Below are positions 33,989 through 45,442 of a DNA stretch of 64,000 bases, piece after piece. The number at the start of each line of letters is the position of its first letter. Position 1 is the stretch's first letter. The DNA comes from Triangularia verruculosa (lineage: Eukaryota; Ascomycota; Sordariomycetes; Sordariales; Podosporaceae). Under the pieces are notes generated by a model. It did no database searches, had not been told where the DNA came from, and was given only the letters and a program-made list of their open reading frames with translations. The stretch lies in the NCBI GenBank assembly GCA_033296885.1, contig MU863957.1:106001-170000 (forward strand), given 5' to 3'. A program made the translations under genes and the position numbers.

Positions 33989-34949
33989 TGTGCTGTATTG
34001 CCGTCCTAGCTGGTATGTATCATTACAACAGATAAGGAATTGGCCAAGGCAACGTGAGGCTAGCCTCGTGAATTGACCATGGCCTTCCAGCCAGGTGTCG
34101 ATTTGGTTGGTATGTCTTGCTGCTCTTGTTTCTTATGTCATCTCATAAAGTACTGACTTGGCCGACGTGCATCGCCTCTGAAGAAGACGCGACCTACCTA
34201 TTCCAGGTTGTGTCATATTCAAACGCGACAATACACCAGAGCACGTGAACTAGACCCAACAGCCTTGCCAAGCTTCGCCAGCTCAGGTGAATTGCGCCCC
34301 ACCAGAGCTATGCTAGTGGTCTCGATTGGTTGGAAACTCAGGAACGGTGGGGCATGTGGTCTGGGCAGAAAGGCAGAGCCCCACCTTGACTGCAAGGTTT
34401 GTGGCAGGCGTGCCGTCACAGCCAAGTTGATGGTCACTTTGCTCCAGCTTCTCCGTCGTTGCCTGCGAAACTTTGCACCTCGCAACCTCAAACACCACCA
34501 CCTAATTATTCTCTTCTTTGTGCCGCAACCGGCCAGCGCCAAACAACCCTATTAGACCCTCTATCTCCTTTGTTAGCAGCGCCAACAGCCGACCAACCGT
34601 ACATTCATTCCTTCACTTCGAGCGTTGTGTTTTCTTTTTTTGCTTTTGGCGTGACGCCCGGCAGATCCCACCGTCAGCCAGCGAGAGTCGACTGGAGCCT
34701 CATCGAAGCGACGCCCATCACCAGTGCCCCGCTTCCTCTCCCGTAACATTACGCACCGCGCGAAAAATTCTCTTCGCTGCCTCGACAGAATCCGCCACAA
34801 ATTTCCCCGCGTTGGATCTCCTCCTCGACCGACCTTTATCACACAAGGCTGTCATCGCCAGCTTCGACGACTTCGCAAACGACCGTCTTCGTGTCACTCG
34901 CGCACAGGTCGCATTCTCTCACCCAAATCTCGATTTCCACCACTACACA
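33989..34949. other. divergent intergenic region, MPH1 / MEX67
   Basis: These 0.96 kb separate two divergent nuclear genes and should contain both promoters. The right third is pyrimidine-rich, like a MEX67 5' UTR. No known operator was identified. Confidence 0.6.
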
Positions 34950-36960
34950 ATGGCGCCTCCCACTGGTCCTCGCGGCGGCGGCAATCGCAACAGCAAGCCC
35001 ACAGCTCGAGCATCTCGTGGCGGAATCGCCAAGCACCGAGCCGCAGGTAGAACCGATCGTGATGGTGATGTTTCCATGGGTGGACCGACTTCAGGTTCCA
35101 ATCCACCAACTGGGCCGTCCGGCAGGGGCACTCGCGGCAGAGGAGCCGCAAGGGGAGCTTCGAGAGGCACCAGAACATCCACGCGTCTGGCGCAAACTCT
35201 CAAGAACTACGTCGGCGACGGATCGAGACAGCCCAAAGTTACCCTCAAGATTTTGGGAGTCAAGCAGAGCAAGGCTGCCTCTAACCCCGATGGTGGTGTC
35301 AGGTCGCTTCTTTCATTCATTGAGCGCAAGGCTGATAAGGACAAGAAAGTTGTCCTCGGAAGGGTACGCTACTCCTATACCCAGTTCCTTCATATAACTG
35401 CACACTAACACATACAAGGGCATTCTGGAAGGCGACTACGTCTGGGTCAAAGCCAACAAGGACGACCTAACTAGCATTATGCACCTCAATGGGTACCAAT
35501 ACGCCGGTGCCAACATCACCATTGAGGAAACAACTGAGCCATTCCCTACTGGTTCCAAGATCTCAAAAGAAGCCACAGACACCCGACAGAAGCTCCTTGC
35601 GCTGTTGGCGAAGCGCTACAATATCGAGCAAAAGCTTCTTGATCTGTCGGCCCTTGGAACAGACGACATTCTTGGCAACCTCGGCGCAATCGGATCTCAA
35701 TCGCTGGCTGAAAAGTCGTTCAGGGCCATTATTCATGTCGCTGGCGAACAATTCAAGACGGTCGAGGAGAAGAAGGAAGGCATTCAGTCGGTCTCCCTTG
35801 CTCGCAACGAGATCTCGGATGTCGATCAGGTGTTTACCTTGGCCTACTCACTGCCACACTTGCGCCGACTCGACCTGAGCAACAACCAACTTGACACCCT
35901 CTCCAAGATTTCCAAATGGAAGCAGGAATTCCGTTATCTGGAGGAACTCTACCTAGTCGGAAACCCTCTGACCAGCCTTACTGGTTACGCCACAGAGATC
36001 ACTCAGTGGTTCCCGTGTCTTCAAGTCCTGGATGGAAACGTTGTGCGGACACCACAGGAGGCTGCCGAGGCCTTGAAGGCGTGGACCCCACAGCCCTTGC
36101 CCCAGCTGCCTTCTAATCTCCGAGACGGCGAGAACAATGTTGCCAGCATCTTTCTACGGTCCTTCTTCCAGCTCTACGATCACGACCGACACGCGTTGGC
36201 CTCACAATTTTACGACACCGAATCCCTGGTCTCCATCTCTGCCACGCCTGAGCCCGGCCGTGATGCTGACTGGAAGCCCTACATGAAGTACTCCCGGAAC
36301 GTCCAAAAGCTCGGAGGGAGCCGCAACCCAGCTGTCGTCCAGCGTCTTTTTACGGGTGCCTCACTCATTGCTGAGCTGTGGAGGTCGCTGCCAGCCACAC
36401 GTCATGCCACTCTCGACCAACCCGAACTGTGGATCATTGACTGCCATACCTTCCCTCATCTCGCGGATCCCTCGGGACAAGGCTTCGCCATGGGCTTGAT
36501 GATTAACGTTCACGGGCAGTTTGAGGAAGCTGATGCGACCGAGAACCTCTATGGTACCCGTACCTTCTCGCGCTCTTTCATCCTTGGACCTAGCAAGCCA
36601 GGCGCCCCCCATCCCTATCGGGTTCTCAGCGACCAGCTTACTCTTCACAAATGGACCCCCCGGGCTGCTGGTACCGCTCCAGCCCCTGCTGTCGCCGCTG
36701 TCCCTCTCGCACCTGTCGTCAACGCCGCCAATGTCGCCTCTGTCCCCGCCGTTGCTCCGGCCGTCGCTGGGATGCCCGTTCTTGACGAGGCCACTAGGGC
36801 TCAGCTTATCCAAGAACTGTCTCGGCGCACCGGCATGAATGCCCAGTACTCGGAGCTTTGTCTCTCTGGAACAGCCAATTGGAACTTCGATCTCGCTCTT
36901 CAGTCCTTTGAGGAGCAGAAGGCTAACCTGCCGCCTGCTGCTTTTACCGCGACTGCTTAG
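34950..36960 (+). CDS. MEX67: mRNA export receptor Mex67 (NXF1/TAP family)
   Basis: Mex67, with Mtr2, carries mRNPs through the nuclear pore by binding FG nucleoporins. Two exons, 34950-35363 and 35419-36960, encode 651 residues; the 55-nt intron (GTACGC, CACTAAC, TACAAG) is phase 0. Domains in order: a Gly/Arg-rich N-terminus (RGG-like, RNA binding, residues 1-85); an RRM-like fold (about 90-190); leucine-rich repeats (about 243-355, with LRRLDLSNNQLDTL and YLEELYLVGNPLTS); an NTF2-like domain that pairs with Mtr2 (about 380-530, ending FSRSFILGP); an Ala/Pro/Val linker; and a C-terminal UBA/TAP-C module (about 598-645, NWNFDLALQSFE) that binds FG repeats. The start is in CACAATGGCG. All expected parts are present. 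Confidence 0.96.
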
Positions 36961-39900
36961 TCGGCACCAGCGATGATGGTCATGAGTTACTGATCAGGTA
37001 ATGGAGGATAACAGGCGAGATAGGAGGAAAGATTGGGACAAGGAAAAGGAGGTGGATGGAAATATGGGTTTTTATGTTTCTTTCTGGGTTCTTCAATGTC
37101 CTCGCATATGCATATGCCTCGGTCTGTCAGCAAGGGGATGGTCAGGGCGACGACGAGGTTGGGAGTTTGAGATTTGGGAAATGGGCACTTTTTCACGCAA
37201 CTATGGGGTGGAAACGGTGCTTTATACGATGATACCAGCAGCGTTATGGGCTGACAAGGAGGAGCGTTATCCACACAGGCGTGGTGTTTTTTTTTTTGCT
37301 TTATTTTCTTTTGTTGAGGCAGGGTTGGGGGCAAGGCAAAACTCTTTATTGTTGTATAACAGCGAATTCTTCGGGCTTGGGGAATAGGCGATGGACCTTT
37401 AGACTGAAATCCAGCATGGGGTGGTGACGAATATGGGAATGGACAATGGAATGGGGGTGGGCGAGGGGTTAATAAAGCTCTACATATTTGCCGCTTAAAG
37501 CGGCTTCTTTCTCTGTACTTGATTCCCTCACTTGATGAACCGTGTGACTTTGTGTCTGCAGCGCCCGAGCGTGATGATAGGGGAAGGATCACGACATTGG
37601 AGGTGTTTCTGGATGATGATTGGAACTAGTGCCAGAAGATCATCTGACGGTCAAGAGTTTGACGTCGTCATAGGCGCTTCGAGGCATTATTAAGGTATAC
37701 CACGGGACTGTGAATCTGGAGGGATCTACTGGTTTCTATTGTCGTTGAGGATTAAATTATGGGGGCGCGCCGTGGGCGCTTAAAGAAGGTTTGGAGAATG
37801 GTGGTGATTGGTTTTGAGTGACGTATAACGGCTGCCGCTGGATGATGAGTGTGGTCTAACGGACGGGAGGAATGCATAAGTAAGTGTTAAGTAAGGTACA
37901 GCACAGTAATACACATCTGGGGCTGGATCTTGCATAAAAGTGTACCTGCCGGCGTGCATTGCATTCCCGCGTGGGTGTGGTTGGGCGGTTTTTTGTGTGC
38001 ATTCCAGCGCGTAGATGGCGTGGAGCTTTTTGACAGGTTGAGGGGATTGGATGGTGCAGATGGATATCGTGGAGGAGGAGGGGGTTGCTGATTGGTTGTG
38101 GTTTTGACGATTGGTAGTTATGATTTGACAGCTACACTTTTATCATGGATATGTGAGATAAGTAAGTGCCTGTGTGATGACATGCATGGGCGACACGCAG
38201 TGGTGGGCAGGGTAAAAGAGTGCAACGTGAAGGCGGCTGAAAGGTTCAGGACAGTGAGGGCCTACGGTATGAATACAGCGACCGCTTGGAGCGGTCGGCG
38301 ATCGGATCATGGTGTACCGCCGGATGCTGCTCTCTTTCGCCGTTCGTCATCACCGATGGGTGCGGGGAGGGAAGGAGGGGCTGATTTCTTGGGCCTCAAC
38401 AGGCGGCTATGGGGTACAGACCGCGATTCGAGGGCGTCCCTGGTTTATGCTGTGTGATGGCAACAATTGGTGAGGGGGCGGAGACGAGATGGGGGAGAGC
38501 ACACCCAGTGGAGGAGAGGGAGACTTTCGTGGGTGGTAGATAGATACTTGAAAATCATGAAAAATCGCGCGCCACCAACCACGATTTTTTTGTCGATTCT
38601 TACTTGTAAGAGCTCGATATAGTAGATATACTTCTTTGAATACAAGAGCAGAGAAAATTCCTCTGATCCCGAAGCTGTGCCGTGATGCGCCTTGGAGTTG
38701 TAAGTCGCGCCGCCTGTAGATGGAGAGGTCATTATCAAGGCCTAGCAAGCCACTCCAGCTGGTGAACCATGCGGGTCTGGCTACCTATGGTCCCGTGCCC
38801 TGGTCCCCTCCACCTCGGAGAACTGCGAGAATGAAGGACTAGATAGTCGCGGCATATCTCAAGATATCAAGATTGTATCCATGGAACTGACATCATATCA
38901 TATCTTCTTTTGAAGTTTGAAGAGGACCTCGAAACGGCCCGCATGTGGGGTTCTCGCATGCTTCGCTCCACGTTCTTTTCTCGAGCCGTTTTGGGATTAG
39001 CGCCAGGGGAACTGCCAGGAGGCTAGTGTTTCAAATGCTTTCCAATGCAGGGTTGCCATTTGGTGGTGGCCTCTGCGCCATGTCACCTCGTTTGCCCTTG
39101 CTTGTCGTTCGCAGTCGCCCATAATGATCTCCCCACTGAGTGACCGTGACACAGGAAAGACTGGACGAACACGAACGCCCCTAGGTCGCCAATCAGGGCC
39201 CGCTGCTGGATGGTGAGCTGAGCAGATCAAGTCGCTGGAAAAAGAAGAAGTTCTTTCGCTCCCTCGATGTCGTCCGATGAGGAAAACGGAAGACAAACGG
39301 CCGAACCACACGTGGTGGATCTTCTTCAATCATCTCCACCACGGTGATGCCAAACCATGCTGCCGCCGGATATCATGCTCCCATCAGAAACAATTCCACA
39401 GTCTGGGATGGTTGGATTGGCTGTTTTGTGCTACACCAACACTGGGGATTGAATTATATGGGCAAGCCGAGGCTGCCATCACACTGGCCAATTTCTGTTT
39501 GCGCCTGTGCCCCCTTTTTCCCCTTGCACAGAACGAGCCAGGTTCCTCGCAGCCCCCCGCTACCTGGCTGGCCTGCCCCAGTTGCATGGGAACGGAGGTC
39601 ACTCGCATGACGGTCTACAAATGAGGGTCCAGGACCACCCTGCCAACTCCATTGACGTTTCTGATTCGACCAAGCCCCCGGCTCCCATTCCCCTGGTCAG
39701 ACTCCCCGAGTTCATCTCTGTTCGTGTGGTCGCTGGGAGGGGATGCTGGTCTGACGGTCCTCGCCCGATGTCTCGGTCACACTGGCCGGCTGTCTCTCAA
39801 TCTCCCTCTCTTCTTGCTTCTCGCGTCTTTCTCTCCTCCTTCCGCTTCGCGTGTTTGCCGCTGCCGTTGTTCATTTTCGCTCGCCTCTTGAGAGTTGCGA

Positions 39901-40581
39901 ATTACATCGTGAGTGGGAAACGTCGAAACTCGTCCGGCACAGTTTTTCCAGAACTTCGGTTTTTTTCTCGTCACCAAGCTTGGCTCTGAGCACGAGAAAC
40001 AACACAGTACGCTCAGACATTTCCCGCCCTCTACCCATCCTGCGACACGAACGCCCCCCCTTTAGGACAGGAAACCAGGAGAACGAGTTTGTTTCTTCCT
40101 CGACACGATCGACCGCCGTTTTCTCCGGAAACAAGCCAGAAAGTTTGTTCCGTCGATCATCCTCTTTTCGCTCACCCAACAAGGGCCGGCCCTCAACTTT
40201 TCAGATCACCATCATTTTATTCTCCGTGTTGCTGGTTGTGCAGAGTGTGTGCCACAGTTGACCACAGCATCTCACAAGGAAAAGTCCGGATCAAACACCG
40301 TGCCTCTCTGTGCCAATTCTTACCCCGGGCTACCCTCTCCTCCACTGATTTCAATAATCTTTCTGTCTGGAAGCAGCCGCTTTGTTGCTCACAGTATCGA
40401 ATATTTGCTCGACGACTGGATACCCCTCTCGAACCGATTGTGATCAGGACGGACCTCGACATGTTATGCTAACTTGGGGGATATCATCACCGCATTTTCT
40501 TACCCTTTGTTCGTGTCGGAGGAATTAATTGATCTCGAGTCGCTCATCACCGCGACCGACGAGACCGGGTACACAGTCACA
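36961..40581. other. long intergenic region between MEX67 and kelch gene
   Basis: No gene is supported in 3.6 kb. The left part holds the MEX67 3' UTR (T-run near 37287). The right kilobase (39500-40580) is pyrimidine-rich and probably a long 5' UTR of the kelch gene; it contains a four-codon upstream frame (ATG TTA TGC TAA at 40461-40472) just before that gene. Open frames elsewhere overlap and carry no motif. Confidence 0.55.
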
Positions 40582-42843
40582 ATGTCTCTCCCTCAGCCAG
40601 AGACACCTTTGAACAACGCGTGTTCAGTTATCTTCGACCACACGCTTTACACTTACTCGGCCGATGCCTTTCAGTCCCTGAAGCTCGAACCAGGTGCCGA
40701 GTGGGAGGTTTTACCACAGGGTGAAAAGGTTACAGGTGGTGCTTGCGTCGGTTCAACAACAGGAAATCCAGCGACCTCGGCGCTTTTTGTAGTTGGAGGG
40801 AAGGGAGGCAGTGCGGATTACCAGGGACTTCAAAAGTACACCTTCTCGACTGGACAATGGGAGGCTGTTCCTGTGGACACAAGAGACATTAGCGGCAGGA
40901 TAGGACACAGCGCCGTCTACCTTAACAGCACAGACTCGATTCTTGTGTATGGCGGTGGTTCAGAAGGGCAGGCATCATCGCAGACATTTACAGTTGGTGC
41001 GGCTGCACCGCACAATATCCGTTCTTACGAATCATGGGCACCACCAGCGGTAAAGCCCATCCTTCTGCCTTGGTCTACCCACGAGGCTGTTATGCTCGGC
41101 GGGAATGCCGGCAACGCACAGGTCTATCTCTTCAACAACCAGGATGGAAAATGGACGGACTCCGGCGCGACACTGGCGACTCCGCTCGCCAAAGATTCCT
41201 CGGCACTTCAGGCCGTGCTGATGAGCGGCGCTGATGGATCGAAGAACCTCCTCACGTTTGACATGTCCGAATCACCCAATGTTGTCAGACGGACTGTTCT
41301 CTTCACTGGCCCAGGACAGCCAGTACCGGCTGCCGCACCAGTCACCAAGCGGTCCACGAGAAGGAGAGCCCGGAGCGCCGACAAGCAGCAGAGACGAAGA
41401 GACGATCCATTGACGCTTAACAACTGGCCGGCATACAACTCATCTCTCGCGCCGACGACGACAAGAAGCAATTTCGCCCTGGCTCAGGATATTGATGGAA
41501 TGGTGGTGATTGCTGGTGGTAACGATAAAGAGCCCATTGCCATGTTCGACACCACAACAAATACTTGGCAGAATGCTACAGACATGATCGGTCAAGTTAG
41601 GCTGCTCTCCTTGGATGACGAGTCCTCGACCACCGTCTCTTCTACCGCTACCACCTCCACAACCGCCACAGCGACATCCTCCACTTTAGCTACGACTACA
41701 AGCGATGGTGTGGGTGCGGCTACTGCCACTCCCACCGAAACAGCGGAGCCTGTTGCCGCTGGTGGCTCCAAGCCTAACATTAATACCATTCTTGGCGCGG
41801 TACTGGGATCTGTCTTTGGGCTCGCGCTGATTCTTGGCCTCATCTACTTCTGCTTGCGCAGACGGACGAAAAAGCAGGCCCACACAGAGGCGGGCCATAT
41901 CAGGAGATCTAGCGGTGCCTCTTCGAACGAGAAGGAAGGCCTTGGCTACGCTAAGGACACCCATGTCTACGGTCAAGGTCCTCAGGGCACGTTCCGGGGA
42001 CACCAGTCCCAGGATTCCAAGAGCTCCTTCTCATCAATGGCTATCCTCATGGGCCGTACTAGTGAGAGTAAGCCAAGGCTGCCGGCCATCAGCCATAAGG
42101 CTAGCAAGCGCGAATCCGGCGATAGTGTCTTCAGAGCATTCAAGAGCACTATTAGCAAACCCATCCTCCCCGAGACTCAGCAACCTATGGGACTTATTGG
42201 GGATGAGAAGGGTGTAGCATTCAGCGGCGAAACTGTCGAGCCTAGACCACGGAATTTGACCACTGCGGATAAGCGTGAAAGCACTCGGAGAAGCTCTGGT
42301 TGGAATCGCTACTGGTCTGGAGGCTCAGCGCTTAATATGCTCGGCTTCGGCAGTGGCAACTCGAACACGAAGAACAACTCGGAGCGGACGACCCTTCACT
42401 CGGATCGGAGCTCCAAGTACAGTGATCAGCCGAATCGTATAACCCAAGATAGCGTCACGGTGCCTCGCCTTCAAATCAACGAGCCTCGTCTGTCCTTCAG
42501 CCGTGTCAACTCCCACAGCCCCACGATTGCCACATACCATAACGCCAAGTTCAACGAAGGCATGAGCGCTCAAATCGAGACAGGCCGGCCGGTCAGCGCG
42601 GTGAGCGACATGTCCATGTCGGCGTACTCGAGCGGCATCCCCGAGTCTGTTCACGACGCTTGGGATCCCACTGCCAGCAACACCCGGCCCTGGGGCATGG
42701 AGAGACAGAATTCATCAAACACTGGCATCTACGCCACGGCCCTCGCTCCCGTTCCGGCAACAAGACCCTCTGCTGAGCCAGCGCCGCTGCGTAAGCAGCC
42801 ATCTGCTGTTCGCGATGACATGAGCTGGCTCAACTTGGGCTAA
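40582..42843 (+). CDS. kelch-type beta-propeller protein with one transmembrane helix
   Basis: The frame is open from 40474, but the first ATG in it is 40582 (TCACAATGTC), giving 753 residues. Residues 1-340 show degenerate kelch repeats: LFVVGGKGG, SILVYGGGS, EAVMLGGNAG and MVVIAGGN each follow a predicted beta strand with the diglycine. A basic insert (about 253-277, KRSTRRRARS and QRRRDD) has several dibasic sites. A Ser/Thr/Ala-rich stalk (about 355-395) is followed by a single hydrophobic helix (about 402-424) and RRRTKK. The remaining 320 residues are Ser-rich, disordered and presumably cytoplasmic. This suggests a surface protein with an outside propeller, but no N-terminal signal peptide follows Met1. 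Its function is unknown; such proteins are common in Pezizomycotina. Confidence 0.85.
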   Translation: MSLPQPETPLNNACSVIFDHTLYTYSADAFQSLKLEPGAEWEVLPQGEKVTGGACVGSTTGNPATSALFVVGGKGGSADYQGLQKYTFSTGQWEAVPVDTRDISGRIGHSAVYLNSTDSILVYGGGSEGQASSQTFTVGAAAPHNIRSYESWAPPAVKPILLPWSTHEAVMLGGNAGNAQVYLFNNQDGKWTDSGATLATPLAKDSSALQAVLMSGADGSKNLLTFDMSESPNVVRRTVLFTGPGQPVPAAAPVTKRSTRRRARSADKQQRRRDDPLTLNNWPAYNSSLAPTTTRSNFALAQDIDGMVVIAGGNDKEPIAMFDTTTNTWQNATDMIGQVRLLSLDDESSTTVSSTATTSTTATATSSTLATTTSDGVGAATATPTETAEPVAAGGSKPNINTILGAVLGSVFGLALILGLIYFCLRRRTKKQAHTEAGHIRRSSGASSNEKEGLGYAKDTHVYGQGPQGTFRGHQSQDSKSSFSSMAILMGRTSESKPRLPAISHKASKRESGDSVFRAFKSTISKPILPETQQPMGLIGDEKGVAFSGETVEPRPRNLTTADKRESTRRSSGWNRYWSGGSALNMLGFGSGNSNTKNNSERTTLHSDRSSKYSDQPNRITQDSVTVPRLQINEPRLSFSRVNSHSPTIATYHNAKFNEGMSAQIETGRPVSAVSDMSMSAYSSGIPESVHDAWDPTASNTRPWGMERQNSSNTGIYATALAPVPATRPSAEPAPLRKQPSAVRDDMSWLNLG

Positions 42844-45442
42844 ACCCCAGCAGCGCCTCTCTTATCACGATCAACACATCTTTATGACGCTTGATACCCA
42901 CGACATGCCTCGCTCCATTCATCTACTGGTCCTGGATGCCGCGGACAACTTCGCCTTTAGATCTCCTTTTTGGGTTCACAAAACTACCGGACTTTTACCT
43001 TTCTTACATTGTGCATATTTCTGGCATTTTTTCTCTCTCTCTCTCTTGCTCCTGTACACTCAGCTGTCTTTTTTTTTTTTTCTCTCTCTTCATACCAGCA
43101 CTGCTAGCATTGCTTTGGGCGGACCCGGGTTTGGTCATTAATATTCTTTTTTTGTTCTGGGGTCTTCGCTTCACAAGATCCGATGATACCACTTGCGTTT
43201 TTTTTTTTTTTTTTTTTTTTTTTTGTTTTCTACCGAGTTCTATTACCCTCTCATCAGCCTCACCAGATATCTGGTTTGTGGCAGTGGCGCTCGTTGGTTT
43301 TCCACTTTGAACATGTTTCTTTTTGCCAATAATTCGCGTTGGAGATGCGCAATTACGGCTGCCAAGAGCGGCGGCCATGTGTGGAAGGTAGTTATGGGGG
43401 TCGAGGTGGGGAGATGAGGAAATAAAGAGGGATGAGATGGGGTGAAGATGGTGTGATGTGTGGGAGGGATTGTATTTAGGAAAGTGGCTCTCCGGTCTGT
43501 GATTGGGCCGTTGAGCAAGAACATAAAAATATCAACATGTGAAAACCAGGTATCACTGGTGTCGCGTTTCGCTTTTTGACCATTGCCCGCGTCCATCAGG
43601 TCAACACTCCCATGGCCAGATTCAGTTTACATCAGTCATCAAAAGCTTGTTTTCCCACTACGGCAAAAGCCGGAACCACTTTTACAGACCAAGACACACC
43701 ACACCCACGAACTGTGAGCGGGAGTGAGCGGGAGGGAGTTTGAAAGAAGCAACTACGGTTGTTGGCCGAAAATGCAAGCCTCATTGCGTCTGGGTGGTGC
43801 GCCACTCGTGACATACAGGATATTTTTTGGAGCCTTCGGTCAACGAATCTAGAAAACATGTTTCCTGGATGGTGAGAAGAAGAAGCTATTCCTCCCACTC
43901 CCACTCCCACCCGCGTCCTATACAGGCACAAGACCGACAGCTGCTCTTCACAAGAAGAAGCGGCCCCACACTAGTCCTATGACAGGGTAGTGTCCCGAGG
44001 TCAGAAATGGCCAAAAGTTCCACTGCGTTAAAACACAGGCCCCTCAGTCCCCCACTTTGAACCTGTCAAGCGTGGGGTTTCTTGACGGCTGCCACGATGC
44101 GAGCGTGGATCCATTATTCAACCATCTGCGGTTGACATGCAATGAGTGGAGCTGCGGCCATCCAGGAACAACCCTCGCTTCCTCATGTTCAACCTCATGC
44201 AAGGCAAGTCGCCCCGGCATCTTCTCTCGAGTCTCGACTATATTTGATAACTTTGACGGGATGCGAGAAGCCGTTTGCCTTACCGAAGCACATGAGCAGG
44301 TGACACAAACGAGGTCACTGGGGAAGGGAGGAAAGCCACCTCAGATCTCTCCAGCTTGTCGAAGAACAGAAGAACAGAACCAAGGCGGAAGAGAGGATCT
44401 CGCTCAACCCCCACCGAATGGTTCAAGACCCCTGGTGACAACCCGCTCAGCTGCGTCAAGCTCGAACTTTTTCAGGACCGACGGAAGGTAGCATCATGCT
44501 GTATCCGACTATCCGTACCTACATACGTAGCTTGCCGATGGAACTGCCATGTGGTTTTCTTCAGCTTATGGAGCATAAAAGAGTTTTCCCTGGCCAAGAG
44601 CCTGTCGCCCCATAGCATTAAGTACTGAAAGTTGAGTTCCAAGAGCCAGGTGGCCGGCGTCGGTCGGCGGGAGATGCGGGAGAGCCCGGATTGAGGTAAT
44701 GGTTATATGGGAGTCTTACTTGACAACGCCTGCCGCTCCGGAAGCGCTGCGAGGTTGGTCTGCGCGGGGGAATTGGAGTCGGGGGACATGGGGAGTTCGA
44801 GGTGTGGCAGGCTGGCAGTACCCTGTGGACAGCATCGTGGGGCAGCGCGCACCGGCCACTAGCGGACTTGGTTTCCATTTCAATCTGTGCCCCCCCACCT
44901 CACCATGAGAAGACCTCGGAGCCGCAACCTTGAAAGTCTGTCGTTCAACGTCGCTCGCTCCCAGTTCCACCAGGAAGACAAGTTTCGTGGAGCCATAGCT
45001 GTACTCTCAAAACCAACCCGCGACGGGTCTTGTGCTGCGCTCGACCGACCCCCGACGACGACACATGTTGCGCGCCGATTGAGCCCGTTCCCGTTCCGTG
45101 ACCGCACACACCTGAGAGATACCTGCCCACCTTATCCCGCCCACCAAAGAGACGTTCAGGCCCAATTAACGATAACGTTTCTACCCGAGCCGGTGACTCT
45201 TTTCGGGGCGCGCAAACCAGAGCGCCACTATCGGTTTCGATCGTGGAGTTGAAGGAAGTCTTGGTCATTGCACTCCGTATTGGGAGATATTGGCCGGGAA
45301 GAATTGTCGAGCTCGCCAAGACAGAAAAAAACGAAAGCGCAGCGGATCCAGCAACGGCATTCTGGCGACTGAAATATCTTGCCGGGTCGTGTCTCACAAC
45401 CCACGGGTCTCGCAGACACAAGTGGTACAGAGCCTAACCGCA
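42844..45442. other. intergenic between kelch gene and nuc-1
   Basis: No gene is supported in 2.6 kb. The left end is T-rich, with a CT microsatellite near 43030-43045 and a run of 27 T at 43198-43224, probably within or just past the kelch 3' UTR. From about 44900 the sequence looks like promoter and long 5' UTR for nuc-1, with several short upstream ATG frames. Confidence 0.6.

Noticed and set aside
40474..40581. N-terminal extension of the kelch protein
   Set aside because: The open frame begins at TTG; the first ATG with good context is 40582.
45290..45442. N-terminal extension of nuc-1
   Set aside because: The frame is open but begins at TTG with no ATG before 45443, which has a good start context.
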